Notes under the pieces: model-generated | The model's input: only the letters and a program-made list of their open reading frames with translations | Told to the model about the DNA's origin: nothing | Database searches by the model: none | Part shown: in pieces, positions 13,668 to 22,062 of the stretch | Layout of the letters: every line of letters begins with the position of its first letter | Numbering within the stretch: the stretch's first letter is position 1 | Translations under genes and position numbers: made by a program | Assembly: GCA_937890825.1 (NCBI GenBank) | Contig: CALADS010000014.1 | Coordinates: 1-23,684, forward strand | Direction: 5' to 3' | Length of the DNA: 23,684 nucleotides | Origin: an uncultured Bacteroides sp. | GTDB lineage: Bacteria > Bacteroidota > Bacteroidia > Bacteroidales > Bacteroidaceae

Positions 13668-16262
13668 TCAGTTTCTAAACACCAGGCCGTCGTGCTGTCC
13701 GTTGGTATCTACCGTAATCGGATGGTTGCGGTCTACCTCCTGTGCCAGCAACTTCTTCGACAAGTCGTTCAGCAGGTAATGCTGGATGGCACGTTTCACC
13801 GGACGGGCACCAAACTCAGGGTCGTATCCGGCAGAGGCCAAGAACTGCACCGCTTCGTCGGTCAGCGACAACGTTACGCCATTGTTCTGCAACATCTGCT
13901 GTACACTCTTGATCTGCAGGCGTACAATCTGCTTGATTTCCTGTTCGTTGAGCGGCAAGAACATGATGGTCTCGTCGATACGGTTCAGAAATTCCGGACG
14001 AATACTCTTCTTCAGCATATTCATCACCTCGCGTTTGGTTTCCTCTACCACCTGGTCTTTGTTGGCCTGGTTCAGCTTCTCCATCTGACTCTGGATATAG
14101 CCGCTGCCCATGTTCGACGTCATGATGATGAGGGTATTCTTGAAGTTGACCGTACGCCCCTTGTTGTCGGTGAGTCGTCCGTCATCGAGCACCTGCAGCA
14201 AGATGTTGAATACATCCGGATGCGCCTTCTCGATCTCATCGAACAACACCACGGAGTAGGGCTTTCTGCGCACAGCCTCCGTAAGCTGTCCGCCTTCGTC
14301 GTAGCCCACGTATCCCGGAGGCGCTCCTACCAGCCTAGACACACTGTGCTTCTCCTGGTATTCGCTCATATCGATACGCGTCATCATGGTCTCGTCGTCG
14401 AAGAGGAATTCAGCCAAGGCCTTGGCCAGCTCGGTCTTACCAACACCCGTGGTACCCAGGAAGAGGAACGAACCAATGGGTCGTCTGGGGTCTTGCAGTC
14501 CGGCACGGCTTCTGCGCACCGCATCGCTGACAGCCTTGATAGCCTCTTCTTGTCCGATAACCCGCTTGTGCAGCTCATCTTCTAGATGGAGCAGTTTGTC
14601 CTTTTCGCTCTGCAGCATCTTGCTCACCGGAATACCGGTCCAGCGCGATACCACATCGGCGATGTCTTCGGCATCCACTTCCTCCTTGATCAAGGCACTG
14701 TCGCCCTGCAAGGCATGCAACTTCTGCTGCGTCTCTTCTATCTCGCGGTTCAGCGCCTGCAACTTGCCGTAGCGTATTTCCGCTACCCGTCCGTAGTCGC
14801 CTTCGCGCTCCGCCTTCTCCGCCTCAAACTTCAGGTTCTCTATCTCTACCTTATGCTGCTGAATCTGGTTCACCAGCGTCTTCTCGCTCTGCCATTTCGC
14901 CTTGTACGAGTTCTCCTGCTCCTTCAGCTCAGCCAGCTCTTTGCCGATGTGCTCCAGCTTGGCCGTATCGTTTTCGCGCTTGATGGCTTCGCGCTCAATC
15001 TCCAGCTGCTTGATTTTTCGTGAAATCTCGTCCAGTTCTTCGGGTACGGAATCCACCTCCATACGCAGTTTGGCAGCCGCTTCATCCATCAGGTCGATGG
15101 CCTTGTCGGGCAAGAAACGCTCCGTGATGTAACGGTTACTCAGTTCCACAGCGGCAATGATGGCATCATCCTTGATACGCACGTGGTGATGATTCTCGTA
15201 ACGCTCCTTCAGTCCACGCAAGATGGAAATGGTGCTCAGCGTGTCCGGTTCGTTTACCATGACAATCTGAAAACGACGTTCCAGCGCCTTGTCTTTTTCG
15301 AAATACTTCTGATACTCATCCAGCGTAGTGGCTCCGATGCTCCGCAACTCGCCCCGTGCCAGGGCAGGCTTCAGAATATTGGCCGCATCCATGGCCCCTT
15401 CGCCCTTGCCCGCACCTACCAGGGTGTGGATTTCATCGATGAACAAGATAATATCGCCTTCGCTTTTCTTGACTTCATTGATGACAGCTTTGAGTCGCTC
15501 TTCGAACTCACCCTTGTACTTGGCACCGGCTACCAGCGCACCCATATCCAGCGAGTACACCTGCTTGTTCTTCAGATTCTCGGGCACATCCCCTCTGAGA
15601 ATACGATGAGCCAATCCCTCTACAATGGCCGTCTTACCTGTACCCGGTTCGCCAATCAGAATCGGATTATTCTTGGTACGCCGGCTCAGAATCTGCAGCA
15701 CCCGGCGGATTTCCTCGTCACGGCCAATCACCGGATCCAGCTTGCCGTTACGGGCCGCTTCATTCAGATTGATGGCATATTTCTGCAGCGACTGATACGT
15801 GTCTTCGCTGGAGGGAGAAGTAACCTTCTCGCCCTTGCGCAGTTCGGCGATGGCTTCCCGTAGCTCCTTTTCGGTCATGCCCGCATCTTTCAGGATGCTG
15901 GCTGCCGTACTCTTCACCGTGAGCAAGGCCAGCAGTATGGGTTCCAATGAAACGAATTCATCGCCCATCTCCTTGGAATACTGCGTAGCTTTCAGAAGCA
16001 CTTCGTTGGCCTCACGGCTGAGGTAGGGCTCTGCACCCGATACCCGCGGAAGTGATTCAATCTGACGGTCGAGCACGCTGGCAATCTGCTGTGCATTCAT
16101 GCCCAACTTCTGGAAGATGAAATGGGTAACATTTTCACCTACCTTCATCAGGCTGAGCAGCAAGTGTACCGGCTCAATGGCTTGCTGTCCGCGGCTTTGC
16201 ACCACATTGACAGCCTGTTGCACCGTTTCTTGTGCTTTGATGGTAAAATTGTTGAAATTCAT
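13668..16262 (-). CDS. clpB: ATP-dependent disaggregase ClpB (Hsp100)
   Basis: This 864-residue protein is a full-length ClpB, the hexameric ring that pulls proteins out of aggregates together with DnaK. Domains in order: N-terminal Clp repeat domain (about 1-145); first AAA module with Walker A GEPGTGKT (204-211), pore-loop Y249 in GAKYKGEFEER and Walker B ILFIDE (272-277); the coiled-coil middle domain that distinguishes ClpB from ClpA/C (about 405-525); second AAA module with Walker A GTTGVGKT (601-608), pore loop GYVGY (648-652) and Walker B VVLFDE (669-674). No ClpP-binding IGF/L loop was seen, as expected. It is a single-gene unit with a terminator. The leader has only a near-consensus -7 element, so heat-shock control is likely but not shown. 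Confidence 0.98.
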   Translation of the reverse strand: MNFNNFTIKAQETVQQAVNVVQSRGQQAIEPVHLLLSLMKVGENVTHFIFQKLGMNAQQIASVLDRQIESLPRVSGAEPYLSREANEVLLKATQYSKEMGDEFVSLEPILLALLTVKSTAASILKDAGMTEKELREAIAELRKGEKVTSPSSEDTYQSLQKYAINLNEAARNGKLDPVIGRDEEIRRVLQILSRRTKNNPILIGEPGTGKTAIVEGLAHRILRGDVPENLKNKQVYSLDMGALVAGAKYKGEFEERLKAVINEVKKSEGDIILFIDEIHTLVGAGKGEGAMDAANILKPALARGELRSIGATTLDEYQKYFEKDKALERRFQIVMVNEPDTLSTISILRGLKERYENHHHVRIKDDAIIAAVELSNRYITERFLPDKAIDLMDEAAAKLRMEVDSVPEELDEISRKIKQLEIEREAIKRENDTAKLEHIGKELAELKEQENSYKAKWQSEKTLVNQIQQHKVEIENLKFEAEKAEREGDYGRVAEIRYGKLQALNREIEETQQKLHALQGDSALIKEEVDAEDIADVVSRWTGIPVSKMLQSEKDKLLHLEDELHKRVIGQEEAIKAVSDAVRRSRAGLQDPRRPIGSFLFLGTTGVGKTELAKALAEFLFDDETMMTRIDMSEYQEKHSVSRLVGAPPGYVGYDEGGQLTEAVRRKPYSVVLFDEIEKAHPDVFNILLQVLDDGRLTDNKGRTVNFKNTLIIMTSNMGSGYIQSQMEKLNQANKDQVVEETKREVMNMLKKSIRPEFLNRIDETIMFLPLNEQEIKQIVRLQIKSVQQMLQNNGVTLSLTDEAVQFLASAGYDPEFGARPVKRAIQHYLLNDLSKKLLAQEVDRNHPITVDTNGQHDGLVFRN

Positions 16263-16453
16263 ATCTGTTCTCCTTTCTTTTAGTTTCTGCTTTGTGAACG
16301 ACTATCCCGGCGCAAAAGATTTGCCAAATGCCGTTTTCTGTCATTTCTTCAGTATTTTTTAGAAAGCGCACTGACTATTTGTCGGCATTTAAGAAAAAAC
16401 GTCTGGCTGGAGGAATTGTGTTCTTTGGATGAAGATATTTCAAATATCCTTGT

Positions 16454-16461
16454 TATCTTTG
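16454..16461 (+). promoter_or_regulatory. Predicted promoter of the 16492 gene (-7 TATCTTTG)
   Basis: TATCTTTG is a perfect -7 match, 30 bp upstream of the ATGATG at 16492-16497. It argues against the in-frame ATG at 16429, which would lie upstream of the transcription start. A TTTG at 16424-16427 is present but 26 bp away, longer than the usual spacing. Confidence 0.5.
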
Positions 16462-16491
16462 ACCTCTCATATTAAAAACGTATATAAAAAG

Positions 16492-17097
16492 ATGATGCAC
16501 ACTGATATCAAATTTTCGAAGAATGTTCTGCTGATGGACGTATCTCTGCTGAGTAATGAAGTGGCCCGCGTGCGCCGTACCTTATCGAAAGAATTGAAGC
16601 GGGAGCTTCCGCTGATCGACTTGCTGAAATGGCTGGTGTGTCTGGCACTGGATGGCGACGTGCTCCGTGTGGGGGGCGATGTGCAGGTAATCTTGGTGCA
16701 CCGCCATCCTGACGAACAACTGCCGGAGGTGGCTCAGCCGGATTTCCTGAAACGTGACGGAATGGCGTTCTACGTGCCTTCTGTAGGCGAATTTTCCATT
16801 TCCTGTGTGCATCCTGCCGGATTTACCGAACCGCATAGCCTGTATTTCGACCTGATGCAACTGTTGCTGGATGCTGCCGATGTGGCCAATCTGATGCTGG
16901 TTTATTCGGAAGAAGACTACCAGGCATCGGTGCGGGAGGAACTGGATAAACTGGTGAAGGAGAAAGGGGCAGCGGCAGCCGAGAAAGCCTGCCTGTACCG
17001 GATTCTTTCTGCTCCGGCTGAGGTGAGCTGTCGTCAGAAAGATATGGTGCCCTCGCTGGCGCACGTGTTTGAAATTAAGCCGGAAGAAATAGGCTGA
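16492..17097 (+). CDS. Uncharacterised Bacteroidales protein (possibly DUF6621-like)
   Basis: This 201-residue protein (start at 16492 or, one codon later, 16495) has no motif that I can tie to a function. It begins MMHTDIKFSKNVLLMDVSLL, then a basic amphipathic stretch (RVRRTLSKELKREL), a hydrophobic LLKWLVCLALDGDVL segment, and an acidic helical C-terminal half ending EIKPEEIG. No signal peptide or clear membrane helix. The layout recalls a conserved Bacteroides family I associate with DUF6621, but I am not sure of that name. It is followed 29 bp later by a LysR regulator on the same strand, so the two are probably co-transcribed. I rejected the longer frame from 16429 because of the promoter position and the poor-quality extra residues. 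Confidence 0.72.
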   Translation: MMHTDIKFSKNVLLMDVSLLSNEVARVRRTLSKELKRELPLIDLLKWLVCLALDGDVLRVGGDVQVILVHRHPDEQLPEVAQPDFLKRDGMAFYVPSVGEFSISCVHPAGFTEPHSLYFDLMQLLLDAADVANLMLVYSEEDYQASVREELDKLVKEKGAAAAEKACLYRILSAPAEVSCRQKDMVPSLAHVFEIKPEEIG

Positions 17098-17126
17098 TGA
17101 GGAACTGACTAATCTGTGTGGTGCGT

Positions 17127-18035
17127 ATGAGTGATTTTCGTTTAAAGGTATTTCAGTCGGTGGCCAAGAATCTGAGCTTTACCAAGGCTTCTCAAGAGCT
17201 GTTTGTCAGTCAACCGGCCATCTCCAAGCACGTGCAAGAGCTGGAAGCAGCCTACAAGACCCACCTCTTCGACCGCCGCGGCGGGCGCATCTCGCTGACC
17301 AAGGCGGGTGAGCTGTTGCTGGCGCATTCGGAACGGATATTGGATGCTTACAAGCGGTTGGATTACGAAATGCATCTGTTGCATAATGAATACCAGGGAG
17401 AGTTGCGGCTGGGGGCCAGCACCACCATTGCACAGTATGTGATTCCTCCCTTCCTGGGCAGTTTCATCGATAAGTTTCCGCAGGTGAAACTGACCCTGCT
17501 GAACGGCAATACCCGTGAGGTGGAAACGGCCTTGCAGGAGCACCGCATCGACTTGGGACTGGTAGAGGGCATCTACCGGCAGCCCAACCTGCATTATGAC
17601 ACGTTTCTGAAAGATGAACTGGTGGCCGTGGTGCATGTGCACAGCCATCTGTCGATGAGCCTGCCCGATGAGATAACGGTAGAAGAACTGATGCGTGTGC
17701 CTTTGGTGCTGCGAGAACGGGGCTCGGGTACGCTGGACGTGATAGAACGTGCGCTTCAAGAGCAAGGAGTGCGTCTGTCTGCCCTGAATATCCGCATGTA
17801 CCTGGGCAGTACGGAAAGCATCAAGCTCTTCCTGGAAAATGCCGAATGCATGGGTATCGTATCGGTACGCTCTATTTCGAAAGAACTGGCAGCCGGGATG
17901 TTCAGGGTGATAGAAATCAAAGGACTGTCCATGTATCGCGACTTGTGCTTTGTGGGTTTGCAAGGGCAGGAGGGAGGACTCCCCCTGGCCTTTATGCAAT
18001 TTGTGAACCGGTTGCCGTTACTTGGTAAACTGTAA
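17127..18035 (+). CDS. LysR-family transcriptional regulator
   Basis: This 302-residue protein is a standard LysR-type regulator: N-terminal winged helix-turn-helix (FRLKVFQSVAKNLSFTKASQ at about 4-23, then SQPAISKHVQELE), a linker helix, and a C-terminal effector-binding domain (about 90-295) beginning GELRLGASTTIAQYV. The effector domain is like that of the CysB/CysL-type group that often senses sulfur or nitrogen metabolites, but its ligand is not deducible. I chose the ATG at 17127 rather than the GTG at 17118 because LysR proteins of this kind begin MSDFRLKVF. It follows the 16492 gene by 29 bp. Its last 18 bp overlap, tail to tail, the TusA-like gene on the opposite strand. Confidence 0.93.
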   Translation: MSDFRLKVFQSVAKNLSFTKASQELFVSQPAISKHVQELEAAYKTHLFDRRGGRISLTKAGELLLAHSERILDAYKRLDYEMHLLHNEYQGELRLGASTTIAQYVIPPFLGSFIDKFPQVKLTLLNGNTREVETALQEHRIDLGLVEGIYRQPNLHYDTFLKDELVAVVHVHSHLSMSLPDEITVEELMRVPLVLRERGSGTLDVIERALQEQGVRLSALNIRMYLGSTESIKLFLENAECMGIVSVRSISKELAAGMFRVIEIKGLSMYRDLCFVGLQGQEGGLPLAFMQFVNRLPLLGKL

Positions 18036-18230
18036 TGTCATTTTTTCTCCGTCGTAGATTTCGCGGAAACCGATTTTCTGTTCTGCCAGAAACTCTTTCA
18101 AGTCTTGAAAGGCAGCCTGGTTATCCAGAATGATTTCCAAGGTTTCGCCTTGGGAAGCTTCGCACCAGGCTGTAATGGCAGGTATCAGCGGACTATAAAG
18201 CGAGAGTCCGCAGGTATTGACTGTTTTCAT
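18018..18230 (-). CDS. Small TusA/SirA-fold protein lacking the catalytic cysteine
   Basis: This 70-residue protein resembles the TusA/SirA/YedF-N sulfur-carrier domain: an N-terminal CGLSLYSPLIPAITAW segment aligned to the family GLxCPxPxxxxxxAL motif, then GETLEIILDNQAAFQDLKEFL and a final beta strand. The sulfur-carrying Cys of the CPxP motif is replaced (L11 by my alignment); C7 and C23 are present but in other positions. So it is probably not a normal sulfur carrier. The gene starts within the stop of the upstream 113-residue gene (ATGA overlap at 18227-18230), which implies translational coupling. It converges on the LysR gene with an 18-bp overlap. Confidence 0.65.
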   Translation of the reverse strand: MKTVNTCGLSLYSPLIPAITAWCEASQGETLEIILDNQAAFQDLKEFLAEQKIGFREIYDGEKMTLQFTK

Positions 18231-18568
18231 TCTTCTGAGGTTTTAGTTTCTTCTGTCTCGTCGGTATCCGGTTGTTCCTGCATCCATTGCAGATAAAGTG
18301 CGACGAGCTGCTGCAATCCGAATGCTTTCATATTGTTGTGATAAATCACATCGATGCAGAGATCCAATAAATCCTTGCTGTCTTCTACCTGAGCAGCTAT
18401 CAACGACCGGATGTTCAGTTTTAATTTGTCGAGTACGCTTTCGTCCACGATGCCGTTGCTATCAATGAGGTGGCAGAACAGTCCGTATTTCTTGATGGTG
18501 GCCAAATGCTCGGATGAAACCTCCAGGCTTCTGGTGCCGGTGGGGTTGGCTTGTAGGGTGTAATTCAT
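18227..18568 (-). CDS. Unknown 113-residue protein coupled to the TusA-like gene
   Basis: I do not recognise this family. The protein is soluble, 113 residues, with a short beta-rich start (MNYTLQANPTGTRSLEVSSE), a helical middle (LDKLKLNIRSLIAAQVEDSK) and a very acidic Asp/Glu/Thr C-terminal tail after residue 98. The start at 18568 was preferred over an in-frame ATG at 18622 because the latter lies inside the terminator of the NagB-like gene. It overlaps the downstream TusA-like gene by 4 bp (ATGA), so the two products probably act together. No promoter was recognised in the short gap upstream, so it may depend on read-through of the terminator or on an unusual promoter. Confidence 0.68.
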   Translation of the reverse strand: MNYTLQANPTGTRSLEVSSEHLATIKKYGLFCHLIDSNGIVDESVLDKLKLNIRSLIAAQVEDSKDLLDLCIDVIYHNNMKAFGLQQLVALYLQWMQEQPDTDETEETKTSEE

Positions 18569-18598
18569 ATGTGTAGTGATTAATGGTGAGTAATGAAT

Positions 18599-18638
18599 AA
18601 AAAAGCAGCTCAAGCCTGGCACGGGGCCAGACTTGAGC
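18599..18638 (-). terminator. Rho-independent terminator after the NagB-like fusion gene
   Basis: GCTCAAG (18608-18614) pairs with CTTGAGC (18632-18638) and, past a C/A mismatch, CTGGC (18616-18620) with GCCAG (18626-18630). On the minus strand it is followed by six T's. It ends the nagA operon 19 bp after the stop. Confidence 0.85.
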
Positions 18639-18656
18639 GCTGAATTGTCTTTCTGT

Positions 18657-20648
18657 TTACAAAGGAATGTATTCTACGAACGCTTCCATCGCTTCGTACG
18701 ATGCCAGTCCGAGGCTGTCGTACAAGGCAGCTGTACCGCGGTTACGGTCTTCACTGCGCTGCCAGAACAGACGTTCGTCGTTGCCCAAGAAGGGTGCACT
18801 CTCCATCTGGCTCTGGTGCTTCAGGATAGAGTTACGTTTGGCACGCAATTCTTCCGGACTGATAGGGACAGCCATTTCGATGTTTTCGATTTCCCATTCA
18901 GCCCAGGCACCGCGATACATCCAGATGCGGCAATCCTTCAACCATTCTGCCCCTTCTTCCTTTTCCAGGTCGATGGCGGCAAATACAGCATCCGTACATA
19001 CACGGTGTGTGCCGTGCGGGTCGGCCAGGTCGCCTGCCACGAATATCTGGTGCGGTTTTACCTCGCGCAACAATTGCCGTACGATTTCCACATCGGCCTC
19101 GCTGATGGGGTTCTTCTGAATCTTACCGGTTTCATAGAACGGCAAATCCAGGAAGTGGCAATGGTCGAGCGGAATGTTATTGTACGTACAGGCAGTACGC
19201 GCTTCACCCCGGCGAATCAGGCCCTTGATGGTCAGTATGTCGCGAGAATCCATGTCGCCGTCTTTCTTTTCGCGCAGGAACTGGCGGATTTCGGCATACT
19301 TCTCATTGATTACCTGGTCGGCGCTATCGTTGAACAGCTGATTAAAGCCGTTGATGAAGTGCAGGAAGCGGATTACTTCCTCATCACCCACGGCAATATT
19401 GCCCGACGTTTCGTAAGCCACGTGCACATCATGCTTCTGTTCTACCAGCCGGCGGATAGTACCTCCCATGGAGATGACGTCATCATCGGGATGCGGCGAG
19501 AATACTACCACTCGCTTGGGGTACGGATTGGCCCGTTCCGGACGATAGGTATCATCAGCGTTCGGTTTGCCACCCGGCCATCCGGTAATGGTGTGCTGCA
19601 GGTCGTTGAAGATTTTGATATTCACATTATAGGCAGAGCCATACAAAGCCAGCAGTTCGCTGAGTCCGTTTTCATTATAATCTTTGTTGGTCAGCTTTAA
19701 GATGGGTTTTCCGGTAAGCTGACACAGCCATACGATGGCACTGCGAATCAGTTTGTCATTCCATTCGCAAGAAGTAACCAGCCACGGGCGCTGGATGCGG
19801 GTAAGATTGGCAGCAGCCGAGAGGTCGATTACGATGTGCGCATTGTTGTGCGTTTGCAGGAACGATGCCGGAATCGTGTCTGTGATGCTTCCTTCTACAC
19901 ATTCCTTAATCATCTGAGCCTTTTCTTCTCCCCATGCCATGAGATACACCTTCTTGGCAGCCAGGATGGTAGCCACTCCCATGGTGATGGAGCTTACCGG
20001 TGTATTGTCGATAGCGCCAAACATTTTGGCAGCTTCGTTGCGTGAGGCATTATCGAGCAGAATCAGTCGGGTAGTAGAGTTGATGCGCGAGCCGGGTTCA
20101 TTGAATCCGATGTTTCCCACGCGGCCGATGCCCAGTACCGCGATGTCGATGCCTCCAAAGCTTTCGATGCGTTGCTCGTAGAGGCGGCAATATTCAAAGA
20201 TGGTATCCTTGGCAATGCAGCCGCTTGGGCTGAAAATGTTCTGCGGGTCGATGTCGACATGGTTCAAGAACATTTCTTTCAGTGCATTGAAATTGCTGGT
20301 GATGGCATCTTCTGCCAGCGGATAATATTCGTAGAGATTGAATACGATGACATTTCTGAAACTCAGTCCTTCTTCGCGATGCATACGGATCAAGGCCGCA
20401 TATACATTGCGAGGAGAATTGCCTCCCGCCAGTGCCAATACACAGAATCTGCCTGCTTTCTGCTTTTCGCGGATAATCTGTGCAATATCGAGTGCTATCT
20501 GGTTAGCCCCTTCTTCGGCCGACTCATAGATGTCGGTAGGAATCTTTTCCAGGCGAGTCAGCACGGAACGTTCGAACGCATTTTCCGGACGGTAATACCG
20601 TGTAGAAACCCTGTTGAGCGTGATTTGTGAACTAAGATTGGTTTTCAT
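18657..20648 (-). CDS. NagB-like (glucosamine-6-phosphate deaminase family) protein fused to a PIG-L/LmbE deacetylase domain
   Basis: This 663-residue protein has an N-terminal NagB/6-phosphogluconolactonase-fold domain (about 20-285) and a C-terminal PIG-L/LmbE zinc deacetylase domain (about 375-640). The PIG-L active site is intact: HPDDD at 386-390 and the metal-binding DPHGTH at 543-548. In the NagB-like half, E. coli NagB residues D72, D141 and H143 align with Y106, V177 and N179, while E148 aligns with E184 in FNEPGS. Thus most of the catalytic set is absent, although the fold and sugar-phosphate region (ALAGGNSPRNVY at 72-83) are kept. Genome annotation usually calls such Bacteroides fusions glucosamine-6-phosphate deaminase. 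It lies 26 bp downstream of nagA in one unit, so a role in amino-sugar metabolism is likely but deamination is doubtful. Confidence 0.88.
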   Translation of the reverse strand: MKTNLSSQITLNRVSTRYYRPENAFERSVLTRLEKIPTDIYESAEEGANQIALDIAQIIREKQKAGRFCVLALAGGNSPRNVYAALIRMHREEGLSFRNVIVFNLYEYYPLAEDAITSNFNALKEMFLNHVDIDPQNIFSPSGCIAKDTIFEYCRLYEQRIESFGGIDIAVLGIGRVGNIGFNEPGSRINSTTRLILLDNASRNEAAKMFGAIDNTPVSSITMGVATILAAKKVYLMAWGEEKAQMIKECVEGSITDTIPASFLQTHNNAHIVIDLSAAANLTRIQRPWLVTSCEWNDKLIRSAIVWLCQLTGKPILKLTNKDYNENGLSELLALYGSAYNVNIKIFNDLQHTITGWPGGKPNADDTYRPERANPYPKRVVVFSPHPDDDVISMGGTIRRLVEQKHDVHVAYETSGNIAVGDEEVIRFLHFINGFNQLFNDSADQVINEKYAEIRQFLREKKDGDMDSRDILTIKGLIRRGEARTACTYNNIPLDHCHFLDLPFYETGKIQKNPISEADVEIVRQLLREVKPHQIFVAGDLADPHGTHRVCTDAVFAAIDLEKEEGAEWLKDCRIWMYRGAWAEWEIENIEMAVPISPEELRAKRNSILKHQSQMESAPFLGNDERLFWQRSEDRNRGTAALYDSLGLASYEAMEAFVEYIPL

Positions 20649-20674
20649 ATAGGTAATTTTAAGTTATGAGTGTA

Positions 20675-21841
20675 TCAAAATAAAGTGTTGGTTTCTGGAA
20701 TCAACTGTCCCATAGCCCATACGGCGCGCACGTTCAAGTCGTTGTCCAGTACCAGGATGTCGGCATCCTTACCTTTCTGCAGCGAGCCTTTGCGATCGTA
20801 TACGCCCATGATTCTGGCGGGAGTTTCCGAAGCCATGCGTACGGCATCTTCCAGAGGAATATCGGCCTTCTGCACCATGGTGCGTATCAGTCGGTCCATG
20901 GTGGCTACACTGCCTGCCAGTGCCGAGCGGTCGGCCAACTTGCACACGCCGTCTTCTATGATTACGCGCGGGTCGAAAGCCTCCTGACTGTCGCTGGCAG
21001 CGCAGGCCAGGGCATCGGTAATTAAGCAGGTACGTTCCACACCTTTTATCTTATAGATCAGTCGTAAAATGGTAGGAGGCACATGGATACCGTCGGCCAC
21101 TACTTCTACCGTCATGTCGTCCATCAGGTAGCAACTTTCCACCGTGCCTTCGTATTTATACTCGCGGCGCTTGTGGAATCCCGGCATGGCATTATAGAAG
21201 TGCGTGGCGTGCGTGTAGCCAGCTTCATAAGCCGTGCGGATATCTTCGAATTCGGCCTGTGTATGCGCCACAGAAGCCAGAATACCCTTTCCGGTGATGT
21301 ATTTACCGAACTGCATGGCACCCGGCAATTCCGGAGCGGCATCCCAGCGCTTGATACAATTCCAGCGTTCCACGATGGGGATGTATTCGTTCGGGTCGGG
21401 GTTCTTGATGTTTTCCGGCATCTGTCCGCCTGCCATGGCCATATTCAGGTAATGACCTTCCAGGTGCAGACCCAGAATAGGGCTGTCTTTCTCCTGCATG
21501 AGCTTGGTACACGTTTCGGCAGCTTGTTCTATCATGGGTACAGTAGACGATGACAGGGTAGGGAAGATACTGGTGGTACCGTGTTTCATATGCGTTCTTA
21601 CGGCTTGGCGAAACGCATCTTCGGTACATTCCATAAAGTCGCGTCCACCGCCTCCGTGTACGTGGATTTCCACGCCTCCGGGCACCACATACATACCTTT
21701 TACGTCGATGAGGGTAGCGCCGATGACGGCTAAATCGCAGTTGGTTACTTCCAGAATCTTATTGTCCCGTATCAATACAGAACCATCCTTAAGCCATCCT
21801 TGGGGGGTAAGGATGCGGGCGTTGATTAATTGAGTCAACAT
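20675..21841 (-). CDS. nagA: N-acetylglucosamine-6-phosphate deacetylase
   Basis: This 388-residue amidohydrolase removes the acetyl group from N-acetylglucosamine-6-phosphate, giving glucosamine-6-phosphate and acetate in the cytoplasm. The amidohydrolase set is complete: HVH at 60-62, metal ligand E128 in LHLEGHYLN, H193 in VAHTQ, H214 in ATHFYNAM and the catalytic D276 in ITDALA. It is the first gene of a two-gene minus-strand unit with the NagB-like/PIG-L fusion, which implies salvage of amino sugars from mucin, chitin or cell-wall recycling. A predicted promoter lies about 75 bp upstream. Length is normal for the family. Confidence 0.96.
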   Translation of the reverse strand: MLTQLINARILTPQGWLKDGSVLIRDNKILEVTNCDLAVIGATLIDVKGMYVVPGGVEIHVHGGGGRDFMECTEDAFRQAVRTHMKHGTTSIFPTLSSSTVPMIEQAAETCTKLMQEKDSPILGLHLEGHYLNMAMAGGQMPENIKNPDPNEYIPIVERWNCIKRWDAAPELPGAMQFGKYITGKGILASVAHTQAEFEDIRTAYEAGYTHATHFYNAMPGFHKRREYKYEGTVESCYLMDDMTVEVVADGIHVPPTILRLIYKIKGVERTCLITDALACAASDSQEAFDPRVIIEDGVCKLADRSALAGSVATMDRLIRTMVQKADIPLEDAVRMASETPARIMGVYDRKGSLQKGKDADILVLDNDLNVRAVWAMGQLIPETNTLF

Positions 21842-21912
21842 AGGTCTTCTTGTTTTTTAGTTATTTAATAAATTGATGCCAGTCATTTCGTAGACTTGGT
21901 TTTTTCTAGTCA

Positions 21913-21920
21913 CAAAAATA
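21913..21920 (-). promoter_or_regulatory. Predicted promoter of the nagA operon (-7 TATTTTTG)
   Basis: On the minus strand 21920-21913 reads TATTTTTG (TAnnTTTG), 71 bp before the nagA start. No clear -33 TTG. The region between this and the SIMPL promoter is A/T rich. Confidence 0.4.
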
Positions 21921-22014
21921 GGGACTTTTTATTGATATGCCATCTTTCCGCTTGGGTATTTTTGTTAAATTGAAAAAAAAACTGAAAATTCGCTCGCCGT
22001 GTTGTATAATTTGT

Positions 22015-22022
22015 TATGTTTG
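22015..22022 (+). promoter_or_regulatory. Predicted promoter of the SIMPL-domain gene (-7 TATGTTTG)
   Basis: TATGTTTG is a TAnnTTTG match 40 bp upstream of the start; the -33 region has no good TTG. It is divergent from the nagA promoter. Confidence 0.45.
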
Positions 22023-22062
22023 TAGAAGATGAGGAATATCCTCTTTTAACCTTTAAAATGAA

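Noticed and set aside
16429..16491. Upstream in-frame start for the 16492 gene
   Set aside because: It would begin upstream of the predicted -7 element at 16454-16461, and the extra residues do not look like the family start.
17118..17126. GTG start for the LysR gene
   Set aside because: LysR proteins of this group begin at MSDFRLKVF, which is the ATG at 17127.
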